Below are positions 5,229-10,639 of a DNA stretch of 10,639 bases, piece by piece (positions within the stretch are counted from its first letter, which is position 1; each line of letters starts with the position of its first letter). This stretch comes from an uncultured Eubacteriales bacterium (GTDB lineage: Bacteria > Bacillota > Clostridia > Lachnospirales > Bianqueaceae). Where the stretch lies: NCBI GenBank assembly GCA_902782895.1, contig CACZPA010000257.1, forward strand, positions 1 through 10,639, read 5' to 3'. Both the position numbers and the translations under genes were made by a program. Under the pieces are notes generated by a model. That model did not search any database. It saw nothing but the letters and a program-made list of their open reading frames with translations, and had not been told where the DNA came from.

Positions 5229-6278
5229 TCACCTCCTATAGAGCAAGCGCTTCTCCTCGAGGATCCGGTTTCGCTCAAAAGCGGTCAGCCGTTCAAAGGC
5301 GTCGCAGGTTTTCTTCCAGACAAGAGGAGCGTTCTTGGCGGCATAATCATTGGACTGGCTCCCGTAGAAGCCCCATGCGAGGATCGTGCGGGCACCGGCA
5401 TCGTAAGCCGCTTCGGCTGCCAGAACAATGTCTTCTTCTGCGCCGCGGGGATTGTTGTAAGCCTGGATCCAGATATTGTGGTCTTTGCCGCATTTCCGGC
5501 TGATCTCGAGATTCTGCTTCGTGCCGCGGTATACATAATCGTACGGATCGTCGGGACGGCCGACCCAGTACGGATCTGAGCCGATATTGTCGATCGTATC
5601 GATACTGCAGAAACGTTCGATATTCGCGAGACTGATCCCGAAATGCTCGCCGAGCATGACACAGACAACGTTTTTCATGCCTTTGGAGGCAGAATAGGCT
5701 GTGACCTCGGAGAAATAATCAAGGAGCGTTTGTACTCTGAACTCGTTCACGTCGTCATCGGCAGTCTCAGGCATCTCCCGGCCGTAGCGCTCGGCAAAAA
5801 GCCTACGGCAGCGCGGGCATGTACAGGTATAGAGACGGTGTCCGTCGGAACCTTTTTTTGTCGGCATATGCGGCTCGTCCCAGAAGATCGTGCGGCAGCC
5901 GGTGAAATCCACGGCGTCGATCCATTGCTTTACCCAGGTGCGGTAATCCGGACTGTTGAGGCAGGCCCGGACAGGGTCCATCGATCCGTCAGAATAGTAC
6001 ATGTGGCTGTCAGGATAGTAGGCGAGAAAATGCGATTTGTCACCCGGAGGGCCGCCGAGCCCCCAGTTGTCCATCCAGGTCTCAAGGCCTTCCGCCTCCG
6101 ACATGGCGACCAGGTCCTTCATAACGTGGAGATGGCGGTCCCAGTCGGTGTGAGAAAGCATGTGGACGACCAGATTGATGTTGTGATTTGTCATTTCCCG
6201 GAAATCCTGCTCGGCGTGGAAAGGCATCCTGTTGCCATGATACGCGACGCCCAGCTTTAACGGTTTCATATCTTCCAT
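5229..6278 (-). CDS. TIM-barrel glycoside-hydrolase-like protein with CxCxxC motif, function unknown
   Basis: This 349-residue protein lacks a signal peptide and looks cytosolic. It alternates strands and helices as in a TIM barrel: LKLGVAYHGNRMPF near the start, INLVVHMLSHTDWD (34-47), RTIFWDEPHMP (129-139), NVVCVMLGEHFG (203-214), IDNIGSDPYW (229-238) and TILAWGFYG (298-306). FWDEPH (Asp134, Glu135) and GEHFG (Glu211) are strand-end acidic residues placed as in glycosidases. The motif C-T-C-P-R-C (152-157), followed by a Phe and a Tyr-Gly, resembles the CxCxxC seen in DUF4838 and related uncharacterised glycosidase-like barrels. A tight AGGAGG six bases ahead supports the ATG at 6278 over the one nine bases later. 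Its last Arg-Arg codons hold the ribosome binding site of the SGNH gene. A role in breaking down a sugar-acid-containing glycan is inferred only from neighbours. Confidence 0.6.
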   Translation of the reverse strand: MEDMKPLKLGVAYHGNRMPFHAEQDFREMTNHNINLVVHMLSHTDWDRHLHVMKDLVAMSEAEGLETWMDNWGLGGPPGDKSHFLAYYPDSHMYYSDGSMDPVRACLNSPDYRTWVKQWIDAVDFTGCRTIFWDEPHMPTKKGSDGHRLYTCTCPRCRRLFAERYGREMPETADDDVNEFRVQTLLDYFSEVTAYSASKGMKNVVCVMLGEHFGISLANIERFCSIDTIDNIGSDPYWVGRPDDPYDYVYRGTKQNLEISRKCGKDHNIWIQAYNNPRGAEEDIVLAAEAAYDAGARTILAWGFYGSQSNDYAAKNAPLVWKKTCDAFERLTAFERNRILEEKRLLYRR

Positions 6279-6329
6279 CTTAAGCCTCCTGTGATATGTG
6301 AGAGGGTATTATCCTGCGAAAAACCATGT

Positions 6330-7340
6330 TTACGCCATCCTTGCGAGCATGTCCACGGAGACTTCATACAGCGGGGCCTGGCCGGAATGGACGCGGCGGA
6401 ATTCTTCCAGCATATAGAGGGACATGCGATGGACTTCGTTGCCGGTGCTGCCCGCGATATGCGGTGTCAGGAAGACATTTGGCAGATTATAGAACGGGTG
6501 ATCGGGTTCTGGCGGCTCAGGCCAGGTCACGTCGAGTACTGCGGTCACGTCAGGTTTCTCCCGCAGGACGCGGACAAGGTCGGCCTCAACGACCTGCGCG
6601 CCGCGGCCGGTATTGATAAAGGCCGCGTTGTCTTTCATGTACTTAAAGCAGCTCTCGTAGTTCAGCATACCGACGGTCTGCGCGTTGTTGGCGATGTGGT
6701 TGGAAATCGTCTGACATTCGGTGAAAACCTCCGCGAGCGATGCTTTGCGGACGCCGAGCGCGGCGGCTTTCTCTTCCGGCAGGAAGGGGTCGAAAACCAT
6801 CACGTCCACATGATAGTCTTTTTTAAGACGTTCGATCACCATCGTGCCGATCATGCCGGCGCCAAGGATGCCGATCTTGACATCATAATTGCCAGGGAAA
6901 AGGCGGCTGTAGGCGCGGGCTTTTTCGATCTGACCGGTGCTCTGATACCGCATGGCCTGGTAGAAACCAACATTCGCGAGCAGGATCTGGGACACGGCGT
7001 ATTCCGCGACGGGCACGCCGTTGGCGGCCCAGGCACTGTAGATGCGGATCCCGCGCGCAAGGAACGGCCGGGCAAAAGCCTGTACCGATCCGGCGGAGTA
7101 ATAGACTTCTTTCAGATTGGGCAGATAGTCCGCGATCTGCTCTTCGGTGAGGACAGGCATGCCCCAGGTCGAGAAAATGACCTCGACATCGGCGAGCAGG
7201 GGACGCAGTTCCTCGAGGTTCTGATTGGTCAGAACGGCGGAACGGTCGAGGCCGGCGTGCTCTTCAAGCTGCGCGAGAGTCTCTTCCGGGTAGACGGCGA
7301 AAAGGCGGTCCTTTGCGTTACTGGCGAGAATACTTTTCAT
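6330..7340 (-). CDS. D-isomer-specific 2-hydroxyacid dehydrogenase (NAD-dependent)
   Basis: This 336-residue enzyme should interconvert a D-2-hydroxy acid and a 2-oxo acid with NAD(P). The Rossmann motif is GAGMIG (160-165, in KIGILGAGMIG), with Asp184 at the end of the second strand, suggesting NAD rather than NADP. The catalytic residues of the family are all present: Arg246 in INTGRGAQVVEADL, Glu275 in DVTWPEPP and His294 in LTPHIAGSTG. Its length is typical of the phosphoglycerate, glyoxylate and hydroxypyruvate reductase group; which substrate it uses cannot be told. The start is supported by AAGGAG just upstream. It follows the ribbon-helix-helix gene by 30 bases and precedes the glycosidase-like gene by about 50, all on one strand, so it is probably cotranscribed with both. 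Confidence 0.92.
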   Translation of the reverse strand: MKSILASNAKDRLFAVYPEETLAQLEEHAGLDRSAVLTNQNLEELRPLLADVEVIFSTWGMPVLTEEQIADYLPNLKEVYYSAGSVQAFARPFLARGIRIYSAWAANGVPVAEYAVSQILLANVGFYQAMRYQSTGQIEKARAYSRLFPGNYDVKIGILGAGMIGTMVIERLKKDYHVDVMVFDPFLPEEKAAALGVRKASLAEVFTECQTISNHIANNAQTVGMLNYESCFKYMKDNAAFINTGRGAQVVEADLVRVLREKPDVTAVLDVTWPEPPEPDHPFYNLPNVFLTPHIAGSTGNEVHRMSLYMLEEFRRVHSGQAPLYEVSVDMLARMA

Positions 7341-7370
7341 AGCGGCTCCTTTCAGTTGGCGGGATGATAG

Positions 7371-8021
7371 TCAGTTGGCGGAGAGGCCGGAGCGATAGGC
7401 GGCGGCAAGCTCGGCGGCCTGCAGTGCGGGATCGTCCAGCGTCCGGAAATAGGTCTGCATGGTTTTTTCCAGCAGGGAAATGCAGAGGCTCAGGTGGTCG
7501 GCCGCAGCTTCAATGTCATCAGCGTTCGTGAAAAGCCGCGGCAGCAGGACGTTTCGCGTGAAGATCCTGCCGGACGAAGCCGGCTCGATGAGAAAAAGCT
7601 TTGCCCCGGCCGCGTCGATCCGCGAGAGCGTATCCAGGTATTGATTGAGCAGCGTCTGGACCTCGGTTGATGTCGTCCGCGAGGAAAGCCGCAGACATCC
7701 GACGGGCTGGCCGCCGGCAGTCACGATGTCAAAACTGTATTTGACACTGGGATTGTATTTGTAGCGGACATAGGTCGCCATCTCCATGCTGCCCCAGTTG
7801 GAACGGATCTGGAGTTTTAGCGAAGGCAGGACGGTGCTGACGCGGTCAGCGGTCTCCTTGACCAGCATGCGCGTCCGCTGTTCGGGTGTATATAAGCCGG
7901 CCTCACGGGCCAGCAGATGGTCGATCATCTGTGAACGGCTCATACCCTGTTGATAGGCCATTTCATCGATCTTCTCGACGACCTCGTCCGTCAGAATCAG
8001 ACTGTACATCGATTTGTTCAA
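7371..8021 (-). CDS. Ribbon-helix-helix (CopG-like) transcriptional regulator with long C-terminal domain
   Basis: The first 40 residues form a ribbon-helix-helix DNA-binding domain: strand YSLIL (6-10), helix DEVVEKIDEMAYQQ (12-25), a turn at Gly26, then helix SRSQMIDHLLARE (28-40). About 175 further residues, mixed strand and helix, have no family I can name; the part around LFLIEPASSGRIFTRN may sense a ligand or form an oligomer. The start is set at a TTG (8021), giving 216 residues, because AAGGAAGTGA (8027-8036) is well spaced for it. The in-frame ATG at 8009 is too far, and an ATG at 8054 would lie upstream of the -10 box of the promoter. It is first in the cluster with the dehydrogenase, and repeated ATCGATTT boxes cover its promoter, suggesting autoregulation and control of the cluster. 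Confidence 0.8.
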   Translation of the reverse strand: MNKSMYSLILTDEVVEKIDEMAYQQGMSRSQMIDHLLAREAGLYTPEQRTRMLVKETADRVSTVLPSLKLQIRSNWGSMEMATYVRYKYNPSVKYSFDIVTAGGQPVGCLRLSSRTTSTEVQTLLNQYLDTLSRIDAAGAKLFLIEPASSGRIFTRNVLLPRLFTNADDIEAAADHLSLCISLLEKTMQTYFRTLDDPALQAAELAAAYRSGLSAN

Positions 8022-8026
8022 TAAAA

Positions 8027-8036
8027 TCACTTCCTT
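8027..8036 (-). promoter_or_regulatory. Ribosome binding site that decides a TTG start
   Basis: On the minus strand this reads AAGGAAGTGA. It ends five bases ahead of the TTG at 8021, whereas the next ATG (8009) would be 17 bases away. It therefore favours the TTG start for the regulator. Confidence 0.6.
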
Positions 8037-8044
8037 TGCGGAAC

Positions 8045-8073
8045 ATGGTAGCACAAAGCATCGATTTTGTCAA
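8045..8073 (-). promoter_or_regulatory. Sigma-70 promoter of the regulator/dehydrogenase cluster
   Basis: On the minus strand, TTGACA (8073-8068), 17 bases and TACCAT (8050-8045, 4 of 6) form a good promoter 24 bases ahead of the TTG start. ATCGATTT boxes overlap its -35 region, placing it under likely repression. Confidence 0.75.
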
Positions 8074-8153
8074 TCGATTTATATAACGGGCGATGCAAAA
8101 CTGCTGCGAAAAGTGCCGCGACAGTTCTCGCAGAATATGAACAGGAAGGTGGC

Positions 8154-8171
8154 GAAAAGCCTGCGCTTTTC
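8154..8171 (-). terminator. Weak hairpin at the end of the FolT-like gene
   Basis: Seven perfect pairs (GAAAAGC/GCTTTTC, loop GCAG on the minus strand) begin at the stop codon of the transporter gene. There is no proper T-run after it, so it may be a weak terminator or only a 3' stabilising hairpin. Confidence 0.35.
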
Positions 8172-8772
8172 ACCCGTCTCGTTGACCGTTCCGCCGCTGG
8201 ATACGCGGCAGCAGGACAGAGATAGCTTTGAGGAGGGCGTACAGAAGGACAATCTGGAGCGGCAGCAGCGCGACATTCGCGTAAACACGCGGGATCAGAA
8301 TCGCGAAGAAGGCCTTGCCGTAGAGGATCGAGGACCAGAGAGTGTTAAGTCCCAGGTTCAGGAAGATATTGATAAAGGCTTTGGACAGCACGCAGCGCAG
8401 GACTGTCACTTTGTTTTTGTAGAGGAAGGAGCCGTAGACGACACCGCCGAGCAGTGCGGTCAGCGTGTATCCCGGAAAAAACGGTCCGCTCGGCTTGATC
8501 AGGTATTTGAGAATGTCGCCGAGGCCGGCGGCGATACCGCCGGTGACAGGGCCGTAGAGCATACCGAGCATCGCGGTCGCCAGATACGCCGGGCCGATTC
8601 GGAGCGTTTCCGTCACGTAGAAACTGAAAAAGGACAGGACGATACTCACGGCCAGAACCATGCCGACACCGGCAATGCTCGTCAGCCGTGTGAATTCACG
8701 CGCGCTGTCCTTGTAGATTTGAGGTTGTGACGCGAAAAATTCGCGCAGGGATGTTAAAGAGTTGCTTTTCAT
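8170..8772 (-). CDS. folT: Folate-family ECF transporter S component (FolT-like)
   Basis: This 200-residue membrane protein is the substrate-binding subunit of an energy-coupling-factor vitamin importer. After a short amphipathic N-terminus it shows about five or six hydrophobic segments (near residues 34-54, 59-85, 99-118, 126-150, 154-183). It carries the conserved family stretch G-D-I-L-K-Y-L-I-K-P-S-G-P-F-F-P-G-Y-T-L-T-A-L-L-G-G (85-110), which marks the folate group of S components. The shared ATPases and EcfT are not in the window, as is usual for group II ECF systems that use one common module. AAGGAG ahead of the ATG supports the start. It lies downstream of the YihY/BrkB gene, separated by six 13-bp repeats. 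No tetrahydrofolate riboswitch is evident. The substrate assignment rests on family resemblance only. Confidence 0.82.
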   Translation of the reverse strand: MKSNSLTSLREFFASQPQIYKDSAREFTRLTSIAGVGMVLAVSIVLSFFSFYVTETLRIGPAYLATAMLGMLYGPVTGGIAAGLGDILKYLIKPSGPFFPGYTLTALLGGVVYGSFLYKNKVTVLRCVLSKAFINIFLNLGLNTLWSSILYGKAFFAILIPRVYANVALLPLQIVLLYALLKAISVLLPRIQRRNGQRDG

Positions 8773-8788
8773 GAGAAGAGGCTCCTTT

Positions 8789-8866
8789 CAGGGCATGGCA
8801 TCAGGGCATGACATCAAGGCGTGACATCAGGGCATGAAGCCAAGGCATGATATCAGGGCTTGACGG
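8789..8866. repeat. Six tandem 13-bp repeats between the YihY and FolT-like genes
   Basis: Consensus on the plus strand is CAGGGCATGACAT. Units start at 8789, 8802, 8815, 8828, 8841 and 8854, each with one to four differences from the consensus, and no bases lie between them. The last unit overlaps the end of the upstream gene, including its stop at 8853-8855; the first unit ends just ahead of the FolT ribosome binding site. Thirteen is not a multiple of three, so the repeat is not a coding one. Confidence 0.88.
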
Positions 8867-9827
8867 AATCTTGCGAAGGAACTGCCACGGGAGGGGCAGC
8901 AGATTTCAGACGCTTGCGCTCGGCTTTTGCCCGGGCTTTGTATTCTTCGCGGATACGGCGGTTGGCGTCCTTGGTACGCTGTTTTTCTTCCGCGCGGGCT
9001 GTCAGCCACGCCCGGTATTCCGGCATATCGTAAAGGACGGCGCAGATCTCCATACCGCAGAGCAGTCCGAAGCTGTACCAGTAAAACCAGAACAGAACCG
9101 CGGCAAATCCGGAAAGTCCGCCATACAGCAGAGAATAACGGATAACGGCTGAACGGATCAGGTAGGAGAAAATAATACTGACGACCAGGACCATCAGGGT
9201 GCTGATCAGCGCGCCGGTAAATGTACATTGACGCGGCACTTTGCGGCAGGGGATAACAGTGTAGAGCCCCCACAGGACCAGGAAAAGAACACCTACCGGC
9301 AGGATGGACCGCAGAACGGTAAAGGCCAGGGACAGTACACGGTTGCTGAATCCGAGCGTCACCAGGAATCCGCGGATCGTTTCACCGAAGACGGTCAGGA
9401 CGAGCAGCAGCAAAACGCCGACTGCCAGCAGCAGTGTGAAGACGATGGAAAGGACGTAACGGCGCAGCAGGGGACGGGATTCCCGCTCCCGGAAGACCAT
9501 GTGGATCGCACTCATGATCGCGCGGATCATCATCGAGGAAGACCACAAGGCCGTAATCGTCGCGATGGAGATCATCGCGGTCTGCGAGCCGGGACGCCCG
9601 AACGCGAGCCGCAGCAGCTCTCTCGTTTCATCGGGAAGGGCCGTCGTATCGAGCAGCTCGAGCAGATTGTCAACGTCGACGATGCCGGAGGCCGTCACCC
9701 ATCCGGAGACAATCAGGAGAAAAGGAATGATGGACAGTGCAGTAAAAAACGCGATCTGCGCCGAATATGCTACCAGATCGTCATGCTTCAGACGCCGGAT
9801 GAATTCCAGAACCGTCGCTTTGAACAT
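8853..9827 (-). CDS. YihY/virulence factor BrkB family membrane protein
   Basis: This 324-residue integral membrane protein has the pattern of the YihY/BrkB family, whose function is unsettled. It was once annotated as ribonuclease BN, and family members have been suggested to be transporters. The N-terminus has DDLVAYSAQIAFFTALSIIPFLL (16-38), the usual first signature. Hydrophobic segments lie near 24-45, 83-105, 125-148, 167-190, 205-225 and 240-266. The conserved late segment S-L-L-Y-G-G-L-S-G-F-A-A-V-L-F-W-F-Y-W is at 232-250. A charged, Lys/Arg/Glu-rich tail (about 275-308) then extends into the cytosol. AAGGAGG seven bases ahead supports the start. The stop lies inside the first unit (minus-strand order) of the 13-bp repeat array, and the FolT-like gene follows 80 bases later, probably in the same transcript. 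Confidence 0.9.
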   Translation of the reverse strand: MFKATVLEFIRRLKHDDLVAYSAQIAFFTALSIIPFLLIVSGWVTASGIVDVDNLLELLDTTALPDETRELLRLAFGRPGSQTAMISIATITALWSSSMMIRAIMSAIHMVFRERESRPLLRRYVLSIVFTLLLAVGVLLLLVLTVFGETIRGFLVTLGFSNRVLSLAFTVLRSILPVGVLFLVLWGLYTVIPCRKVPRQCTFTGALISTLMVLVVSIIFSYLIRSAVIRYSLLYGGLSGFAAVLFWFYWYSFGLLCGMEICAVLYDMPEYRAWLTARAEEKQRTKDANRRIREEYKARAKAERKRLKSAAPPVAVPSQDSVKP

Positions 9828-9859
9828 GCAGCTGCCTCCTTTCCCATTATAATATGTAC

Positions 9860-9888
9860 AATATAAAGGATTTTTGCAATACCGTCAA
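9860..9888 (-). promoter_or_regulatory. Promoter of the YihY/BrkB gene
   Basis: On the minus strand, TTGACG (9888-9883), 17 bases and TATATT (9865-9860) form a good promoter 32 bases ahead of the ATG at 9827. A second TATAAT (9851-9846) lacks a -35 at proper distance. Confidence 0.6.
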
Positions 9889-9916
9889 GGTTTTTTCAAG
9901 AGGAGGCCCGTGCTTC

Positions 9917-9945
9917 TTTATAGAATCGGTTTCTTATGATATAAT
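9917..9945 (+). promoter_or_regulatory. Extended -10 promoter of the LOG-family gene
   Basis: TTTATA (9917-9922, 4 of 6), 17 bases and TATAAT (9940-9945), with the extended element TGA directly before it (9937-9939), form a promoter divergent from that of the YihY/BrkB gene. The transcript would carry a 5' leader of about 70 bases before the ATG at 10023; I see no riboswitch in it. Confidence 0.65.
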
Positions 9946-10022
9946 ATCACATGAGAACGCATCATTCGGACAGGCCGCTCGCGTGCCGCGTCCGCAGCAA
10001 ATAATCAGAGAGGGAACATCAC

Positions 10023-10565
10023 ATGAAAATCTGTGTATTCTGTTCATCCAGCCGGAATCTGCCGGCCATATATCCGGAAAATATCAAAGATCTGGCGTTT
10101 CGGCTCGGTCGGGAAGGGCATAGCCTTGTCTTCGGCGGATTCGCGTCCGGCCTGATGGAGACGGCCGCGGACGGCTTTGCGGAAGCGGGGAGCGACATTA
10201 TCGGTGTGATCCCGGAGACGCTGGTCAGTCCGGGAAGACATCTGCACAAGGGCTGCACGCAGGTGATCCGGACAGCAGATCTCGCAGAGCGCAAGCAGAA
10301 GATGATCGAGGTCGCGGACGGACTGCTCACCCTGCCTGGCGGGGTCGGGACGCTCGACGAGTTTTTCTCGACGCTGTCCATGATACAGGCGGGAGAGCTC
10401 GACAAACCGGTCGTGCTGTACGATCCGGCCGGGTTCTATGAAGATCTGATCCGCTGGTTTGAGAGAGCGGGCGGTGAAAACTTCCTGGTCAAGCCGGCAG
10501 CGGACCTCTTTACCCTGTGCCGGACAGCAGAAGAAGTGGTCCGCGCTTTTGCGGGCAAGGCGTGA
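10023..10565 (+). CDS. LOG family protein (TIGR00730), putative nucleoside 5'-monophosphate phosphoribohydrolase
   Basis: This 180-residue Rossmann-fold enzyme matches the lysine-decarboxylase-like LOG family, which releases the base from cytokinin riboside or purine nucleoside monophosphates. Despite older annotation these are not decarboxylases. The signature PGGVGTLDEFF (105-115) contains the phosphate-binding glycines and Glu113. Arg90-Lys91 in AERKQKMIEVADG (88-100) corresponds to the conserved Arg-Lys. The first glycine-rich loop reads VFGGFASGLMETAADG (36-51), where most members have GGGxxGLMG, so the third glycine is Phe and the last is Glu. The length is typical. GAGAGGG, eight bases upstream, supports the start. 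It is alone on its transcript as far as the window shows. The physiological substrate is unknown in bacteria that make no cytokinin. Confidence 0.88.
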   Translation: MKICVFCSSSRNLPAIYPENIKDLAFRLGREGHSLVFGGFASGLMETAADGFAEAGSDIIGVIPETLVSPGRHLHKGCTQVIRTADLAERKQKMIEVADGLLTLPGGVGTLDEFFSTLSMIQAGELDKPVVLYDPAGFYEDLIRWFERAGGENFLVKPAADLFTLCRTAEEVVRAFAGKA

Positions 10566-10597
10566 GGCGGCAGACCTCGCGGCATGCCTGAAAAACC

Positions 10598-10626
10598 TTG
10601 CAAATATGCGGGGCAGCATGTATAAT
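10598..10626 (+). promoter_or_regulatory. Promoter for a gene beyond the right edge
   Basis: TTGCAA (10598-10603), 17 bases and TATAAT (10621-10626) form a strong promoter 32 bases after the LOG stop. No start codon with a ribosome binding site follows in the remaining 13 bases, so the gene starts outside the window. Confidence 0.65.
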
Positions 10627-10639
10627 GAATAAGTACCGC

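Larger units (their letters stand above)
8008..8080. repeat. Three ATCGATTT boxes, probable RHH operator
   Basis: Exact copies of ATCGATTT lie at 8008-8015, 8060-8067 and 8073-8080. The last two are 13 bp apart in direct orientation and flank or overlap the -35 box. The first lies over the start codons of the regulator gene. Each includes the palindrome ATCGAT. Ribbon-helix-helix dimers typically bind short repeated sites next to each other, so this is a likely operator. Confidence 0.6.

Noticed and set aside
5643..6260. Plus-strand open frame opposite the TIM-barrel gene
   Set aside because: No ribosome binding site and no recognisable motif; it lies wholly inside a better supported gene.
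6291..7367. Long plus-strand open frame (358 codons) opposite the dehydrogenase
   Set aside because: It mirrors a gene with all catalytic residues of the 2-hydroxyacid dehydrogenases; high GC at third positions leaves the other strand open by chance.
8773..8852. Tetrahydrofolate or other riboswitch ahead of the FolT-like gene
   Set aside because: The gap holds only 13-bp tandem repeats; none of the conserved riboswitch core could be seen and there is hardly room for one.
8789..8866. CRISPR-like array
   Set aside because: The units are 13 bp with no spacers between them and there are no cas genes; it is a plain tandem repeat.

Overview
The window looks like a chromosomal stretch from an anaerobic Firmicute of the Clostridia type. 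The evidence is strong AGGAGG-type ribosome binding sites ahead of nearly every gene, many TTGACA/TATAAT promoters, an ECF-type folate transporter subunit, and a NifX-like protein of a kind common in Clostridia. This placement is inferred from gene content and signals; there is no rRNA, tRNA, CRISPR array, transposase or phage structural gene in the window.

Left part (1-2751, plus strand). The 3' end of an unidentified gene, a GNAT acetyltransferase and a small TIGR04076-like protein are joined by ATGA stop/start overlaps, so they look translationally coupled. After them comes a worn stretch. It holds an alpha/beta-hydrolase start cut off at 48 codons although it still has a promoter, and a short unrecognised ORF (1161-1400) whose 3' end runs into an array of GAA(T/A)(A/T)TTC-like boxes. 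The array contains a nearly perfect 38-bp palindrome and abuts a perfect consensus promoter (TTGACA, 17 bp, TATAAT). That promoter drives an AlbA_2/Schlafen-like and HATPase_c_4 (AAA_4) protein with a C-terminal winged helix. The layout suggests a self-contained, self-regulated accessory gene inserted into older, decaying sequence.

Middle (2752-4914, plus strand). A terminator hairpin is followed by a two-gene unit. The first gene encodes a fusion of a NifX/NifB-type cluster-binding domain, a His/Cys-rich metal-binding linker and a SlyD-like FKBP prolyl isomerase. The second encodes a TIM-barrel sugar phosphate isomerase/epimerase. A strong symmetric hairpin terminator closes the unit and probably also serves the convergent minus-strand genes.

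Minus-strand cluster (8080 down to about 4940). Transcription starts at a good promoter overlapped by repeated ATCGATTT boxes. The order is a ribbon-helix-helix regulator (TTG start), a D-2-hydroxyacid dehydrogenase, a TIM-barrel glycosidase-like protein with a CxCxxC motif, and an SGNH/GDSL hydrolase broken by a one-base frameshift and lacking its C-terminus. Together with the convergent isomerase gene, this suggests a small sugar or sugar-acid catabolic locus; the substrate cannot be read from the sequence.

Right part (8170-10639). A second minus-strand pair encodes a YihY/BrkB membrane protein and a FolT-like ECF substrate-binding subunit. They are separated by six tandem 13-bp repeats that begin at the stop codon of the first gene. 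A divergent promoter region then leads to a plus-strand LOG-family (TIGR00730) nucleotide phosphoribohydrolase. At the right edge is a good promoter for a gene that lies outside the window.
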